Below, piece after piece: positions 45,351-55,200 of a stretch of DNA of 64,000 nt. Below the pieces are notes generated by a model. It did no database searches. It saw only the letters and a list, made by a program, of their open reading frames with translations, and had not been told where the DNA came from. The stretch is from Acetobacter sicerae (lineage in GTDB: Bacteria; Pseudomonadota; Alphaproteobacteria; Acetobacterales; Acetobacteraceae), in contig NZ_JAAABN010000012.1 in NCBI RefSeq assembly GCF_011516765.1, positions 45,160-109,159 of the forward strand. Reading direction: 5' to 3'. Every line of letters begins with the position of its first letter. The stretch's first letter is position 1. The position numbers and the translations under genes are program-made.

Positions 45351-46180
45351 TGCTTCTTGACTTCGTTCCAGACTGCGTCGAGCTTTTCCACATCGCACTC
45401 CGCCGGTGTCAGACCTTTCAGGGCGAGCAGGCTTTCGACGGCCTCGAAGCGACGGGTGAACTTGCCGTTGGCCTGTCGCAGGCAGGTCTCCGGATCGAGA
45501 TCGAGCCTGCGGGCCAGACTGGCGACGGAAAAGAGCAGATCGCCCACCTCGTCCTGAAGAGCCGCCTTATCGCCGGACGCGATTTCCGCCTCCACCTCGG
45601 CCAGTTCCTCATGCACCTTGGCGACAACTCCGCTGATATCCGGCCAGTCGAACCCGACACGCGCGGCCCGGGACGCCAGCTTGCTGGCGCGGAGCAAGGC
45701 AGGGAGCGCCAGCGGAATGCCCGCCAGCGCGCCATGCTCCGAACGCTTCTGCCGTTCCTGCTCCTTGTTCTGTTCCCACTGCGCGGTCAGAGCGGCCCGG
45801 TCGTCGCGGATATCCTGCGCCTCGCCAAACACATGCGGATGACGGCGCACCATCTTGTCGGCGATACGGCGCGTTACTTCTGCGAAATCGAAACGCTGCT
45901 TTTCCTCGGCAATCCGGGACTGGAACACGACCTGCAACAGAAGATCACCGAGTTCATCCGCCGTCTCATCCCACGATTCCCGCTCGATGGCGTCCGCCAC
46001 CTCGTAGGCTTCCTCTATTGCGTAAGGAGCCACGGTTGCCGGTGTCTGCTGCACATCCCACGCGCATCCGGTTTCCGGGTCACGCAACTGCGCCATGATC
46101 TGAATGAGGCGTTCCAGTTCATGGCCTGCATCAGCAACGGAGGCGTCCATGAAAGAGTCTGAAGGGAAGGATTTGCTCAT
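45338..46180 (-). CDS. mazG: Nucleoside triphosphate pyrophosphohydrolase
   Basis: A 280-residue MazG that hydrolyses (d)NTPs to monophosphates and pyrophosphate, clearing abnormal nucleotides. The start at 46180 has GGAG at the right distance; an upstream in-frame ATG at 46225 is less likely. Two MazG-type repeats are present: the first with LRDPETGCAWDVQQTP, EEAYEVADAI and DELGDLLLQVVFQ, the second with GFDWPD, KVHEELAEVEAEI and DEVGDLLFSVASLAR. These EExxE and ExxD groups bind magnesium. Confidence 0.95.
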   Translation of the reverse strand: MSKSFPSDSFMDASVADAGHELERLIQIMAQLRDPETGCAWDVQQTPATVAPYAIEEAYEVADAIERESWDETADELGDLLLQVVFQSRIAEEKQRFDFAEVTRRIADKMVRRHPHVFGEAQDIRDDRAALTAQWEQNKEQERQKRSEHGALAGIPLALPALLRASKLASRAARVGFDWPDISGVVAKVHEELAEVEAEIASGDKAALQDEVGDLLFSVASLARRLDLDPETCLRQANGKFTRRFEAVESLLALKGLTPAECDVEKLDAVWNEVKKQEKS

Positions 46181-46386
46181 GGTGTGCTCCGTGGAAACTT
46201 GGATGCGATGGTTTGGGCCGGTCAATGCTGATTACGGTAAATGAAAGGAGCCTGCAGGAACAGGAGCGAAGTACGGATCATGGGAGGATTGCGTGATTGC
46301 TGTTTCGGCGACCCTCGTAATTTCCCGAAGGCGCGCACAGAACATTCGCCAGTATTCCCTGATAGGCAGTGGTTTTAATTGTAGAA

Positions 46387-46418
46387 GGGATCGGGAACTG
46401 ATTCTGTTGCCCGATCCC
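46387..46418 (-). terminator. Hairpin after the aldehyde dehydrogenase gene
   Basis: GGGATCGGG (46387-46395) and CCCGATCCC (46410-46418) form a perfect nine-bp stem just past the stop of the minus-strand dehydrogenase. The following bases are only moderately T-rich (TTCTACAATT). Confidence 0.6.
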
Positions 46419-46428
46419 CCTGATCTCA

Positions 46429-47820
46429 TCAGAACGCTGCGTCGATATCCACCACGTTGATGAGCTTGTGGTTGACGAACTCCTTGATGCCCAGACCGAT
46501 CAGTTCACGGCCATAGCCTGAGTTCTTGATGCCGCCGAAGGGCAGGTCCGCCTTGGGCGAGAGCGGATGGTTGATGACCACCATGCCCGTGCGGAGGGCG
46601 CGAGCCACGCGGGCGCCGCGGGCTTCGTCCTTTGTGAAGACGCTGCCGCCCAGACCATACGGGGAGTCATTGGCGATTCGAATGGCGTCCGCTTCGTCTT
46701 TCGCACGGTAGATCTGTGTGATGGGACCGAAGAACTCCCAGTGTCGAGCTGCGTTTTTCTCATCCAGATTGGACATCAGAAGCGGCTGGAAGAAAGCTCC
46801 CTGTTCGGGAACAGGCGCGCCAATCACCTCAACCTTTGCGCCAAGATCCATCGCTCGTGTTACCTGATCACGCAGATCATCGGCCGCTGCCTTGGATGAC
46901 AGAGGAGCCAGCGTGGTCGTTGGGTCCATCGGATCGCCAGCTTTGAGAGCCGCGACACCTTCCTTGTAGAGAGCAACGAAGCGATCATAGATGGCGTCAG
47001 CCACAATCAGGCGTTTGGCGGAAACGCAGACCTGACCGGCGTTCCAGTGACGACCGATCACCGCCCAGCGAGCCGCTTTCTCCACATCGGCATCCTCAAG
47101 CACGATGAAGGCATCCGCGCCGCCCAGTTCCATGGTGGCTTTCTTCAGAGCTTTACCGGCAATGCCGGCGATAACCGTGCCAGCACCTTCAGATCCCGTC
47201 AGGGCGACACCGCAGACGCGCGGGTCATTCAGGATCATGGCGGTGTGCGGGCGTGCCGCATAGAGGTTACGGAACAGACCTTTGGGCAGACCGGCTTCCG
47301 CCATCAGCGTATCAAAGGCAGCGGCGCACTGCGGCAGGTTGGAGGCGTGCTTGAGCAGGACGGCGTTACCGGCGGAAAGCTGCGGCGCGATGATGCGAAC
47401 CACCTGATAGAAAGGGAAGTTCCACGGTTCAATCGCCAGCACGATGCCCAGCGGTTCGTGAACCAGAACAGGTTTGCCCTCAGCCGGATCAGCGACAGGC
47501 AGTATTTCAGGCTTAAGCAGTTCTTCGGCGTGATTGGCATAGTATTCGAAAATTTCGGCAGAAAGAATCACTTCTTTCTTTGATTCTTCAAATAGTTTTC
47601 CCATTTCCAGCGTGCCGAGTCGGGCATATTTGTCGATGTCACGACGCAGGATGGCGGCTGCGGCGTTCATCACCTTCGCACGCTCTGCGAAGGACGTGTC
47701 ACGCCAGACTTCGAAGGCGGCATGGGCCTCGGTCAGTGCGGTCTGGACTTCTGTATCCGTAGCATCGGAGAAGGTCGCGACAACTTCGTTGGTATAGGGA
47801 TTGGTCGTGGCGTAAGCCAT
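46429..47820 (-). CDS. NAD(P)-dependent aldehyde dehydrogenase (succinate-semialdehyde type)
   Basis: A 463-residue aldehyde dehydrogenase. Visible are EPWNFPFYQVVRIIAP (about 129-144), LTGSEGAGTVI, the general-base Glu in MELGGADAFIV, the nucleophilic Cys in NAGQVCVSAKR, and the C-terminal PFGGIKNSGYGRELG-like segment. Sequence style matches succinate-semialdehyde and other short-chain aldehyde dehydrogenases. It is second in a transcript with the YqhD-type alcohol dehydrogenase (gap 79 bases) under NemR-type operators. It would oxidise toxic aldehydes to acids while its partner reduces them to alcohols. Confidence 0.93.
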   Translation of the reverse strand: MAYATTNPYTNEVVATFSDATDTEVQTALTEAHAAFEVWRDTSFAERAKVMNAAAAILRRDIDKYARLGTLEMGKLFEESKKEVILSAEIFEYYANHAEELLKPEILPVADPAEGKPVLVHEPLGIVLAIEPWNFPFYQVVRIIAPQLSAGNAVLLKHASNLPQCAAAFDTLMAEAGLPKGLFRNLYAARPHTAMILNDPRVCGVALTGSEGAGTVIAGIAGKALKKATMELGGADAFIVLEDADVEKAARWAVIGRHWNAGQVCVSAKRLIVADAIYDRFVALYKEGVAALKAGDPMDPTTTLAPLSSKAAADDLRDQVTRAMDLGAKVEVIGAPVPEQGAFFQPLLMSNLDEKNAARHWEFFGPITQIYRAKDEADAIRIANDSPYGLGGSVFTKDEARGARVARALRTGMVVINHPLSPKADLPFGGIKNSGYGRELIGLGIKEFVNHKLINVVDIDAAF

Positions 47821-47898
47821 TTAAAGCCTCTTTCTTGTCAACTTATTGATGTCGGGAGAACGGGTGTGTTCGCGCTCCCGATGGTCGTGATCTGCAGG

Positions 47899-49056
47899 TC
47901 AGGCGGCGGTTTCCAGAATTTTGCGGCTGACATCGAGCGTGACATCACCGTTTTCACCCAGATGAGTCATGCCGTGATCTTCAAGCTGTCTGACCAGATC
48001 GTTGATGCCTTCGGCTCCGATGTCGTAGGCAGACAGACGGGTCGGTACACCGAGGCTTTCAAAGAATTCCTCGGTTTTGCGGATGACGGCGTCGATGCGC
48101 TCATCCTCTGTGCCATCGGTGATGTTCCATACCCGCGCTGCATATTGCAGAAGCTTGGCGCGCTTTTCGTTGCGCCGAACCTTCAGCAGGGCAGGGAACA
48201 CCGTGGCCAGAGTACGAGCGTGGTCGATGTGGTATTTCGCCGTGATTTCATGACCGATCATGTGAGTGGTCCAGTCATGCGGCACGCCTGCGCCAATCAG
48301 GCCGTTCAGGGCGAGAGTGGCGACCCACATGAGGTTGGAACGCAGATCATAATCATCCGGTGTCGCTACAATGCGCGGCCCGATCTCGACCAGACTGGAC
48401 AGCAGCCCTTCGGAGAAACGGTCCTGAGCCATGCCATCGACCGGATAGGTCATGTACTGCTCCATCACATGGACGAATGAATCCACCACACCGTTGATGA
48501 CCTGCTTCATAGGCAGGCTCATGGTGCGCATGGGGTCCAGCACGGAAAAGCGCGGATAGACCAGCGGGTTGGAGAACAGCAGCTTGTCACCGGTGGACTG
48601 GCGCGAAATTACGCTCAGGCAGTTCATCTCGGAACCGGTCGCGGGCAGCGTGACGACCGTGCCCAGCGGGAGCGCCTTTTTCGCGGCTTCACCCTTGCTG
48701 ACCAGAATGTCCCACGGCTCGCCTTCATACGGCACGGCCGCTGCGACAAATTTGGTGCCATCCATGACTGATCCGCCACCGACGGCGAGAAGGAAGTCGA
48801 GCTTTTCCTTCCGCACCAGAACCACGGCCTTCATTAGGGTTTCATAGGTTGGGTTGGCTTCGATGCCGCCAAATTCACGGAATGTCCGGCTGCCCAGTGC
48901 GGCCCTTACTTCGGCCAGCGTGCCGCTGCGTTCTGCGCTTGAGCCGCCATACAGCACGAGCACGCGGGCTTCAGGTGAAAGCTGTTCGTCAAGCCGGGCA
49001 ATCATGCCTTTGCCGAACAGTATCCGGGTGGGGTTGTAGAATTCAAAGTTCTGCAT
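47899..49056 (-). CDS. yqhD: Iron-containing alcohol dehydrogenase, YqhD type (NADPH aldehyde reductase)
   Basis: A 385-residue group III alcohol dehydrogenase, close in length and wording to E. coli YqhD, which reduces short-chain aldehydes and methylglyoxal with NADPH. The start at 49056 is used; a GTG two codons upstream is an alternative. Features: NPTRILFGKGMIARL, the GGGSVMDGTKF nucleotide loop (about 94-104), metal ligands Asp and His in VVDSFVHVMEQY and the two His in THMIGHEI and HIDHARTLA. Two operator copies lie 13-45 bases upstream of the start, overlapping the promoter. First gene of an operon with the aldehyde dehydrogenase. Confidence 0.93.
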   Translation of the reverse strand: MQNFEFYNPTRILFGKGMIARLDEQLSPEARVLVLYGGSSAERSGTLAEVRAALGSRTFREFGGIEANPTYETLMKAVVLVRKEKLDFLLAVGGGSVMDGTKFVAAAVPYEGEPWDILVSKGEAAKKALPLGTVVTLPATGSEMNCLSVISRQSTGDKLLFSNPLVYPRFSVLDPMRTMSLPMKQVINGVVDSFVHVMEQYMTYPVDGMAQDRFSEGLLSSLVEIGPRIVATPDDYDLRSNLMWVATLALNGLIGAGVPHDWTTHMIGHEITAKYHIDHARTLATVFPALLKVRRNEKRAKLLQYAARVWNITDGTEDERIDAVIRKTEEFFESLGVPTRLSAYDIGAEGINDLVRQLEDHGMTHLGENGDVTLDVSRKILETAA

Positions 49057-49068
49057 TTTCACACCTAC

Positions 49069-49083
49069 TAGACCGGTCGACTA
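49069..49083. promoter_or_regulatory. NemR-type operator, copy A
   Basis: TAGACCGGTCGACTA matches the 15-bp dyad TAGAC-N5-GTCTA with one mismatch in the right arm. It lies just upstream of the yqhD-like gene. Confidence 0.7.
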
Positions 49084-49086
49084 TAT

Positions 49087-49101
49087 TAGACCGGTCGTCT
49101 A
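49087..49101. promoter_or_regulatory. NemR-type operator, copy B
   Basis: TAGACCGGTCGTCTA is a perfect TAGAC/GTCTA dyad, 18 bases from copy A centre to centre. The TAGACC half-site is the one bound by E. coli NemR. Confidence 0.75.
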
Positions 49102-49141
49102 TTAAAATGAGAGGACAAATTGCCACGCTCTGCTTCGGAAG

Positions 49142-49735
49142 CTAGATGTCCAGTAGTTGCCTGCTTGCCATCCAGGCATGATCAAACGGCGGGGAGTTGC
49201 GCGTAATCTTTGCTAAAAGCGTCGAGCCCAGCCAGAGCTGATACAGTGACGCAGCCAGCATCTGTGCGGGTTGCTTGCTGTGGATCGACCCTTCCGCCTG
49301 ACCCCTGGCGATAAGGGTGCTGAGGCGGTCAATAACAGCACGCGTGCCAATATTCAGAATAGCCCGCATGGGTTCAGATAAGTCTGATACTTCTGCTGCC
49401 AATTTTACGATCAGGCATTTGTTTCCAATCTGCCCGTCGATGTGTGTATCACGCCAGAATGTAAAGTAACGCGTGATCCGTTCTATAGCGCTTTCATCAT
49501 CATTTCTGATGATGTCATCCATTTTTATCAGATAGTCTTCGATGTATGACTGTAGCAGAGCTTCGCCAAAGGCTTCTTTTGATTCGAAGTAATGGTAGAA
49601 TGACCCTTTGGGAATGCCTGCGACATCCAGTATCTGCGCCAGACCAACCGCAGAGAAACCTCGCAGGCCGATCAGCGGTCTGGCCGCTTCCAGTATATGC
49701 TGTCGAGCAGCGCGATGTTTGTCCGCGATCTTCAT
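49142..49735 (-). CDS. nemR: TetR family repressor, NemR-like electrophile sensor
   Basis: A 197-residue TetR-type repressor. The N-terminal helix-turn-helix is at about 27-50 (GFSAVGLAQILDVAGIPKGSFYHYF split over helix 2-3), followed by FESKEAFG. The ligand domain aligns along its length with E. coli NemR. Cys107 (NKCLIVKLAAEVSDLSEPMR) corresponds to NemR Cys106 and Lys176 (LWLGSTLLAKI) to Lys175, the pair that senses hypochlorite and reactive carbonyls. Identical 15-bp operators occur upstream of this gene (49779) and before the yqhD-like gene (49087), so it should repress itself and the aldehyde-detoxifying operon until oxidised or modified. Confidence 0.9.
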   Translation of the reverse strand: MKIADKHRAARQHILEAARPLIGLRGFSAVGLAQILDVAGIPKGSFYHYFESKEAFGEALLQSYIEDYLIKMDDIIRNDDESAIERITRYFTFWRDTHIDGQIGNKCLIVKLAAEVSDLSEPMRAILNIGTRAVIDRLSTLIARGQAEGSIHSKQPAQMLAASLYQLWLGSTLLAKITRNSPPFDHAWMASRQLLDI

Positions 49736-49778
49736 GATGATGTGTATAGGCCTGACTGAATGAGGTGTCTATATAAAT

Positions 49779-49793
49779 TAGACCGGTCGTCTA
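49779..49793. promoter_or_regulatory. NemR-type operator, copy C
   Basis: TAGACCGGTCGTCTA, identical to copy B, 44 bases upstream of the repressor start: an autoregulatory site. The 334-base gap between the repressor and nth (49736-50069) has no other recognised content. Confidence 0.75.
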
Positions 49794-50069
49794 TTTTTTT
49801 CTCTTCGATATCCATCATCAGTCACTCTCCATGATTCTTGCTCTGGTAATATGCGGCGTATTGAATTGACATCTGACGAATAATTGGAGGGAAGGGTTGG
49901 GCCGCACCACAGCCTCATATGTACTCGCCCAGTTCGCCTGCATGGATATAGTTTTCCCGTCCGGAAATAAGGCGGTCGATATCTCTCTGCCTAAGTTCGC
50001 CATTCATCCGGAATAAATGCGCATTCTTCTGCTTTTGACGAACGTTCCATTCTGACCAATAACAGCAGC

Positions 50070-50804
50070 ATGGCCTCCACGCGCTCCAAAAAAACCGCAC
50101 CCGTAAAAGCAGACATTCCCCGTCTCCCCAACGGGACCGCCATCGCCTCCCGCGACATGACAAAGCCGGAAATCATCCGCTTTCTGGCCGATCTGGCGAA
50201 GACATGGCCGGATGCCGAAACGGAGCTTGTGTTCAGCTCGCCCTATCAGCTTCTCGTCGCGACGGCGCTGGCGGCGCAGGCGACGGACAGTTCCGTCAAC
50301 AAGGCGACACCCGCGCTGTTTGCGGTCGCGCCCGGTCCTAAGGAAATGGTGGCGCTCGGTGAGGAAGCGGTCGGCGAGCACATCAAGACCATCGGCCTGT
50401 GGCGGAACAAGGCGAAGAACATCGTCGCCCTGTCGCGTGATCTGCTTGAGCGTCACAATGGCGAAGTACCCGCGGACCGTGACGCTCTGGAGGCGTTGCC
50501 CGGCGTCGGTCGCAAGACGGCGAATGTCATCCTGAACGTGGCCTACGGACTTCCGGCCATGCCGGTTGATACGCACTGTTTCAGGCTGGCCAACCGGACG
50601 GGGCTGGCGCGTGGCAAGACGGTTCTGGATGTGGAGAACGCGCTGGAGGCGCGCATCCCGCGTGAGCTGCTGCGGGACTCGCATCACTGGCTGATCCTGC
50701 AGGGACGGTATGTCTGCAAAGCCCGGAGGCCTGAGTGCTGGCGCTGCGCGGCGACGAAAGACTGCCTTTATCCTGAAAAGGAAATGATCGCGCCCAAAAG
50801 GTAG
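50070..50804 (+). CDS. nth: Endonuclease III
   Basis: A 244-residue base-excision-repair glycosylase/AP lyase. The helix-hairpin-helix LPGVGRKTANVILN contains the catalytic Lys, and the catalytic Asp follows 18 residues later in MPVDTHCFRLANR. The C-terminal iron-sulfur cluster has the exact C-x6-C-x2-C-x5-C spacing (VCKARRPECWRCAATKDC). Residues 1-30 are a basic extension beyond the E. coli length of 211. Single gene between the NemR region and the efflux operon. Confidence 0.96.
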   Translation: MASTRSKKTAPVKADIPRLPNGTAIASRDMTKPEIIRFLADLAKTWPDAETELVFSSPYQLLVATALAAQATDSSVNKATPALFAVAPGPKEMVALGEEAVGEHIKTIGLWRNKAKNIVALSRDLLERHNGEVPADRDALEALPGVGRKTANVILNVAYGLPAMPVDTHCFRLANRTGLARGKTVLDVENALEARIPRELLRDSHHWLILQGRYVCKARRPECWRCAATKDCLYPEKEMIAPKR

Positions 50805-51113
50805 AGGGGGTGTTCCGCGTTCATCAGAAAACCATGATCGTCATGTAAATGTCATTGTTGTTGCAGCAGTGATACGAGTCTGATGCCCGGTCGCCCGTTG
50901 CGCTGACTGCCTCTGTGTTCTAGGTGCAGGGACACATTCTCAGGCAGGTCTCCGGCCATTGCATCAGAGAATTTGCTCCGCCCGATGTTCCATTCTCTGG
51001 TTTTCCCTTTGGTTGCAATGAAGACTCATGACCCCTGTATCGTGCGGTTCAAGGTCGCTCTTTCGGCGGCCGGTTCTGTCTTCGGCTGGTCTGTCCGGAG
51101 CCGACAGGCATTG
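50805..51113. other. 309-base gap with Pho-box-like direct repeat
   Basis: Holds two GTCAT units at 50840-50844 and 50851-50855, spaced 11 bases as in PhoB boxes, and an overlapping 13-bp dyad CATGATCGTCATG (50833-50845). The remainder shows no gene. A longer start for the efflux adaptor at 50973 is in frame but would put about 47 residues ahead of the signal peptide. Confidence 0.45.
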
Positions 51114-52211
51114 ATGCGTATGGCCAGACAGGCCGCCGCGTTGCTGTGCATGGGCGTGCTGGCGATTGGTTCGGCGCATGCGGATGGACAGGCGCCCGTG
51201 CAGCACAGATCGGACGGACGGATCGTGGTGCCGGAAGGCTCGCCGGTGGACCGGCGACTGGCGGTTGCTGCGGTCAGTGTCAGTCACTGGAACCGTGGCA
51301 CGACCGCTCCCGGCGTCATCGTGGCGGAACCGTCCCGAAACGTCACGGTCTTCTCGCCTGCGGCCGGAAAGGTGCTCGATGTCGCTGTTCGGGTGGGCGA
51401 GCATGTGGATGTCGGAGACGAAATCGCTCACATTCTCTCGGCTGACGCGGCGCAGGCGTCCGCCGACGAACTGAAGGCGCGGGCGGCGCTCGATCTCGCC
51501 AGCCGGACGCTTCGCCGTGCGCAGGGCGTGCTGGCCGCCGGAGGTGAGGCGGTCAAGGATGTAGAGACCGCAAAGACCGGCTACGCGCAGGCGCAGGCCG
51601 AAGAGCAGCGCGCCCGCACGCATCTTGAATCCCTCTCCACCAGTGTGAATGCGGGCGGCGTCATCACGCTGCGATCGCCCATCGAGGGCGCGGTCGGAAG
51701 CGTCAACACCACGGCGGGCATGAATGTCGTGGATCTGACGCAGCCTCTGGCGGTGGTGACCAACATCGCGGAGGTCTGGGCCGTCGCCAGTGTTCCCGAG
51801 CGCGACATCCGCAACGTGGAACTCGGGCAGGCCGTCAATCTGACGCTTCCCGCCTTTCCCGGCCAGATCTTCCATTCCACCGTGTCGGGTATCGAGCCGA
51901 TCATGCAGGCCGATACGCAGGTGCTGATGGTGCGCGTCATTCTCCAGAATCTGGATCGCAAGCTGCATCCGAACATGTATGCCAACATGACGGTCATGGC
52001 CCCGCAGCCGGAAACCATTTCCGTGCCGCAGTCGGCGCTGGTCATGAACAACGATCAGGTGACGGTGTTCGTGGAGACGGCCCCGCATGTGTTCGAGCGC
52101 AGGGAGGTTCAGGTCATTTATGATGACGGCGCTCTGTGCCGGGTGACCTCCGGGCTTGCTCCCGGCGCCCGTATCGTGACCACCGGCGCGATCCTGCTCA
52201 ACGATGATTAA
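51114..52211 (+). CDS. RND efflux periplasmic adaptor (HlyD/CzcB-like)
   Basis: A 365-residue membrane-fusion protein. The start at 51114 gives a standard signal peptide (MRMARQAAALLCMGVLAIG, cleaved around AHA). Features: beta-barrel/lipoyl halves (VTVFSPAAGKVLDVAVRVGEHV and ITLRSPIEGAVGSVNTTAG), a short coiled-coil hairpin between (about 115-170, ADELKARAALDLASRTL), and the barrel segment VWAVASVPERDIRNVELGQ. It links the inner-membrane pump to the outer-membrane channel. Its stop overlaps the pump start by eight bases. Family: heavy-metal-efflux type adaptor, but without a His- or Met-rich metal tail. Confidence 0.9.
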   Translation: MRMARQAAALLCMGVLAIGSAHADGQAPVQHRSDGRIVVPEGSPVDRRLAVAAVSVSHWNRGTTAPGVIVAEPSRNVTVFSPAAGKVLDVAVRVGEHVDVGDEIAHILSADAAQASADELKARAALDLASRTLRRAQGVLAAGGEAVKDVETAKTGYAQAQAEEQRARTHLESLSTSVNAGGVITLRSPIEGAVGSVNTTAGMNVVDLTQPLAVVTNIAEVWAVASVPERDIRNVELGQAVNLTLPAFPGQIFHSTVSGIEPIMQADTQVLMVRVILQNLDRKLHPNMYANMTVMAPQPETISVPQSALVMNNDQVTVFVETAPHVFERREVQVIYDDGALCRVTSGLAPGARIVTTGAILLNDD

Positions 52212-55200
52212 CGCCATCATCGCGGGATGCCTGCGTCAGCGTAAACTCGTTTTTCTGGGTGCGTTCATTCTGGCTGTCGCCGGCCTGTTCGCATGGCGCA
52301 ACATCGCCATCGAAGCCTATCCCGATCTTGGAGCGGCGACCGTGCAGGTCTCGACACAGGTGCCGGGTCTGGCCGCCGAGGAGATCGAACAGCAGATCAC
52401 CATTCCGCTCGAGCGTCAGCTCGCCAGCACGCCGGGGATCGTGGACACGCGTTCCAGCAGCACGTTCGGGCTTTCTCTGATCACGTTGATCTTCAAGGAC
52501 GGCACGGACGTCTATTTCGCCCGGCAGCGTGTGACCGAGCAACTGGCGCAGGTCACGGTGCCGTATGGCGCGACGCCGGGCCTCGGGCCGGTCACAGGCC
52601 CATCCGGCGAGATTTACCGCTACACACTGGAATCCGACCGCGCCAACCTGATGCAGCTTTCGGATATCCAGCGCTGGATCGTCATGCCGGCGCTCCAGCA
52701 GATCCCCGGCATCGCGGCGGTCAATAATTTCGGCGGTTTCACCAAGGAATATCAGCTCGTCCTCAATCCCGGCGCGTTGCAGCGTTACGGCATCGGCCTG
52801 AACGACGTCATCACGGCGATGCAGAACAACAACGCCAATGCCGGCGGCGGACGGGTGACGCGCGGCGAGCAGTCTTACGTGGTCCGTGGTTCCGGCCTCG
52901 TCCGGACGCTGGACGACATGGGCGAGATTGCCGTCAACCAGCATCACGGCGTGCCGATCCTGCTGAACGATCTGGGGCGTCTCCAGATGGGGCATCAGGT
53001 GCGGGAAGGCATTCTGGGCAAGGATTCCAACCCGGACACGATCGAGGGCATCGTGACGATGCTCAGCGGTCAGAACGCTTCGCTGGTGCTGGAAAAGGTT
53101 CATGCGCAGGTGAAGCTGCTGCAGAAGCAGCTTGATCCGCTGGGCGTGAAGATCGTCCCCTATATCGACCGCGATACGCTGGTGAACGCGACCACCGACA
53201 AGGTGATGGACACCGTCTTCAAGGGTGTTCTGCTGGTGGTCGTGGTGCTGCTGGTGTTTCTCGGCAGTCCGCGCAGCGCACTGGTGGCGGCGGTGACCAT
53301 TCCGCTGGCGCTGGCGATGGTCTTCGTGATCATGGATCTGGCGGGGATGCCCGCGAATCTGTTTTCGCTGGGCGCCATTGATTTCGGCGTGGTGGTGGAC
53401 GGCGCCATCGTGGTGACGGAAGCGATCCTGCGCATCCGCGAAGAGCGGCCGACGCAGAAGATCCAGATGAAGGACATTCTTGGCGTCACCAACCATATCG
53501 GTCGGTCGATCCTGTTCTCCACGCTGATCATCATCGTGGCCTACAGCCCGCTGTTCGCGTTCGACGGAGCGGAAGGCAAGCTGTTCCGCCCGATGGCCTT
53601 CACAGTCAGTTTCGCGCTGTTCGGTGCGTTGCTCAGCGCCACGATGCTTACGCCTGCTCTCGCGTGGCTGGCCATGCGCAATCCGCATCGGCTGTTCCAC
53701 AACCGGCCGCTGGAATGGCTGCATCACCAGTATATCCGCTGGCTGGGTCATATCGTGGATCGGCCGTTTCTGGCCTATCTCGGGGGTGGGGCGGCCTTTG
53801 CTCTGGTGATCGTGCTGGGTCTCAGCACCGGACGCGAGTTTCTGCCTGAACTGGACGAGGGCGCGCTGTGGCTTCAGGTGGGACTGCCATCCGGCATCTC
53901 GCTCGACAAGGCCAGCGCCATGGCGAGCGAAATCCGCAAGGCCGTGAAGGAGTTTCCTGAAATCTCCTACGCCATCACGCAGCTTGGGCGGAATGATTCC
54001 GGCACAGACCCCTGGACGCCATCCCATATTGAAATGCCGGTAGGGCTGAAGCCCTACAGCACATGGCCCTCTGGCGAGACCAAGGCGCAGTTCGAGCACC
54101 GTCTCCGCGACCGGCTGCGGCAGATTCCCGGCATCAGCTTCGATATCAGTCAGCCGATTGAAGACGGCATGAACGACCTTGTCGGCGGCGCTCATTCACC
54201 ACTGGTTCTGCGTGTCTATGGTCAGGATTTCGGAGAGTTGCGACGGATCGGCAACGAGATCGTGCGTATTCTGCATGCCGTTCCCGGCACACGCGACGCC
54301 TCGATCTTTCAGGGACCGGAAATTCCGGAACTCTCCATTGCCGTGGACCGTCCGGCCATCGCCCGTTATGGCGTTTCGGTATCAGACGTGATGGCGGTCA
54401 TCCAGAACGGCATCGGCGACGCGCCCGTCACGCAGGTCTATGTCGGTGACCGGACCTACAACATGACGGTGCGGTTCCAGCCTGACGAGACGGCCAATCT
54501 TCAGAAGCTGGGGCACCTTCCTCTGACCGGCACGTCGGGCGATCACATTCCTCTGGAAGCGCTGGCGAAAATCAGGCTGGAAACAGGCGAGAGCAATATC
54601 GCCCATGAATATAACCGGCGTCAGATCACCATCCGCGTGAACAATGGCGACCGGCCACTGTCACAGTATCTGACGGATGCCCAGACCCATATCGATCGTG
54701 AAGTGCATTTCGACACCACGAAATATCGTCTGGAATGGGCGGGAACCTTCCAGCAGCAGCAGCGGGCGCAGGCCCGGCTGAGCGTGGCGCTGGCCATCAT
54801 GTTCGCCGTGATGCTCATGCTTCTGTTTGGAGAATTCCGCCTGTTCCGTCAGGCCGTGCTGGTGCTGGCCGTCGTGCCTCTCGCCACGCTGGGCGGCCTG
54901 ATCGCGCTGCATGTGCGCGGGGAGACCCTGAACGTCGCCACCGTGGTCGGCTTCATCGCGCTGTTCGGCGTGGCGATCCAGAACGGAATCATCATGATTT
55001 CCAACATCAACAGACTGCGCTCGGAAGGTAATTCCCTGCGCGACGCCGTGCTGGAAGGAGCGGGCGAGCGGTTCCGTCCTGTTCTGATGACGGCGACGGT
55101 CGCTTCCGTCGGTATGCTGCCGGCCGCGATCGCAACCGGCATTGGCACGGACGTGCAGCGCGGTCTGGCGACGGTCGTGGTGGGCGGACTGGGGATCGCC

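Noticed and set aside
52198..54195. 665-codon minus-strand frame over the RND pump
   Set aside because: His/Gln/Asp/Arg-rich antisense product typical of a shadow frame; the plus-strand pump is unmistakable.
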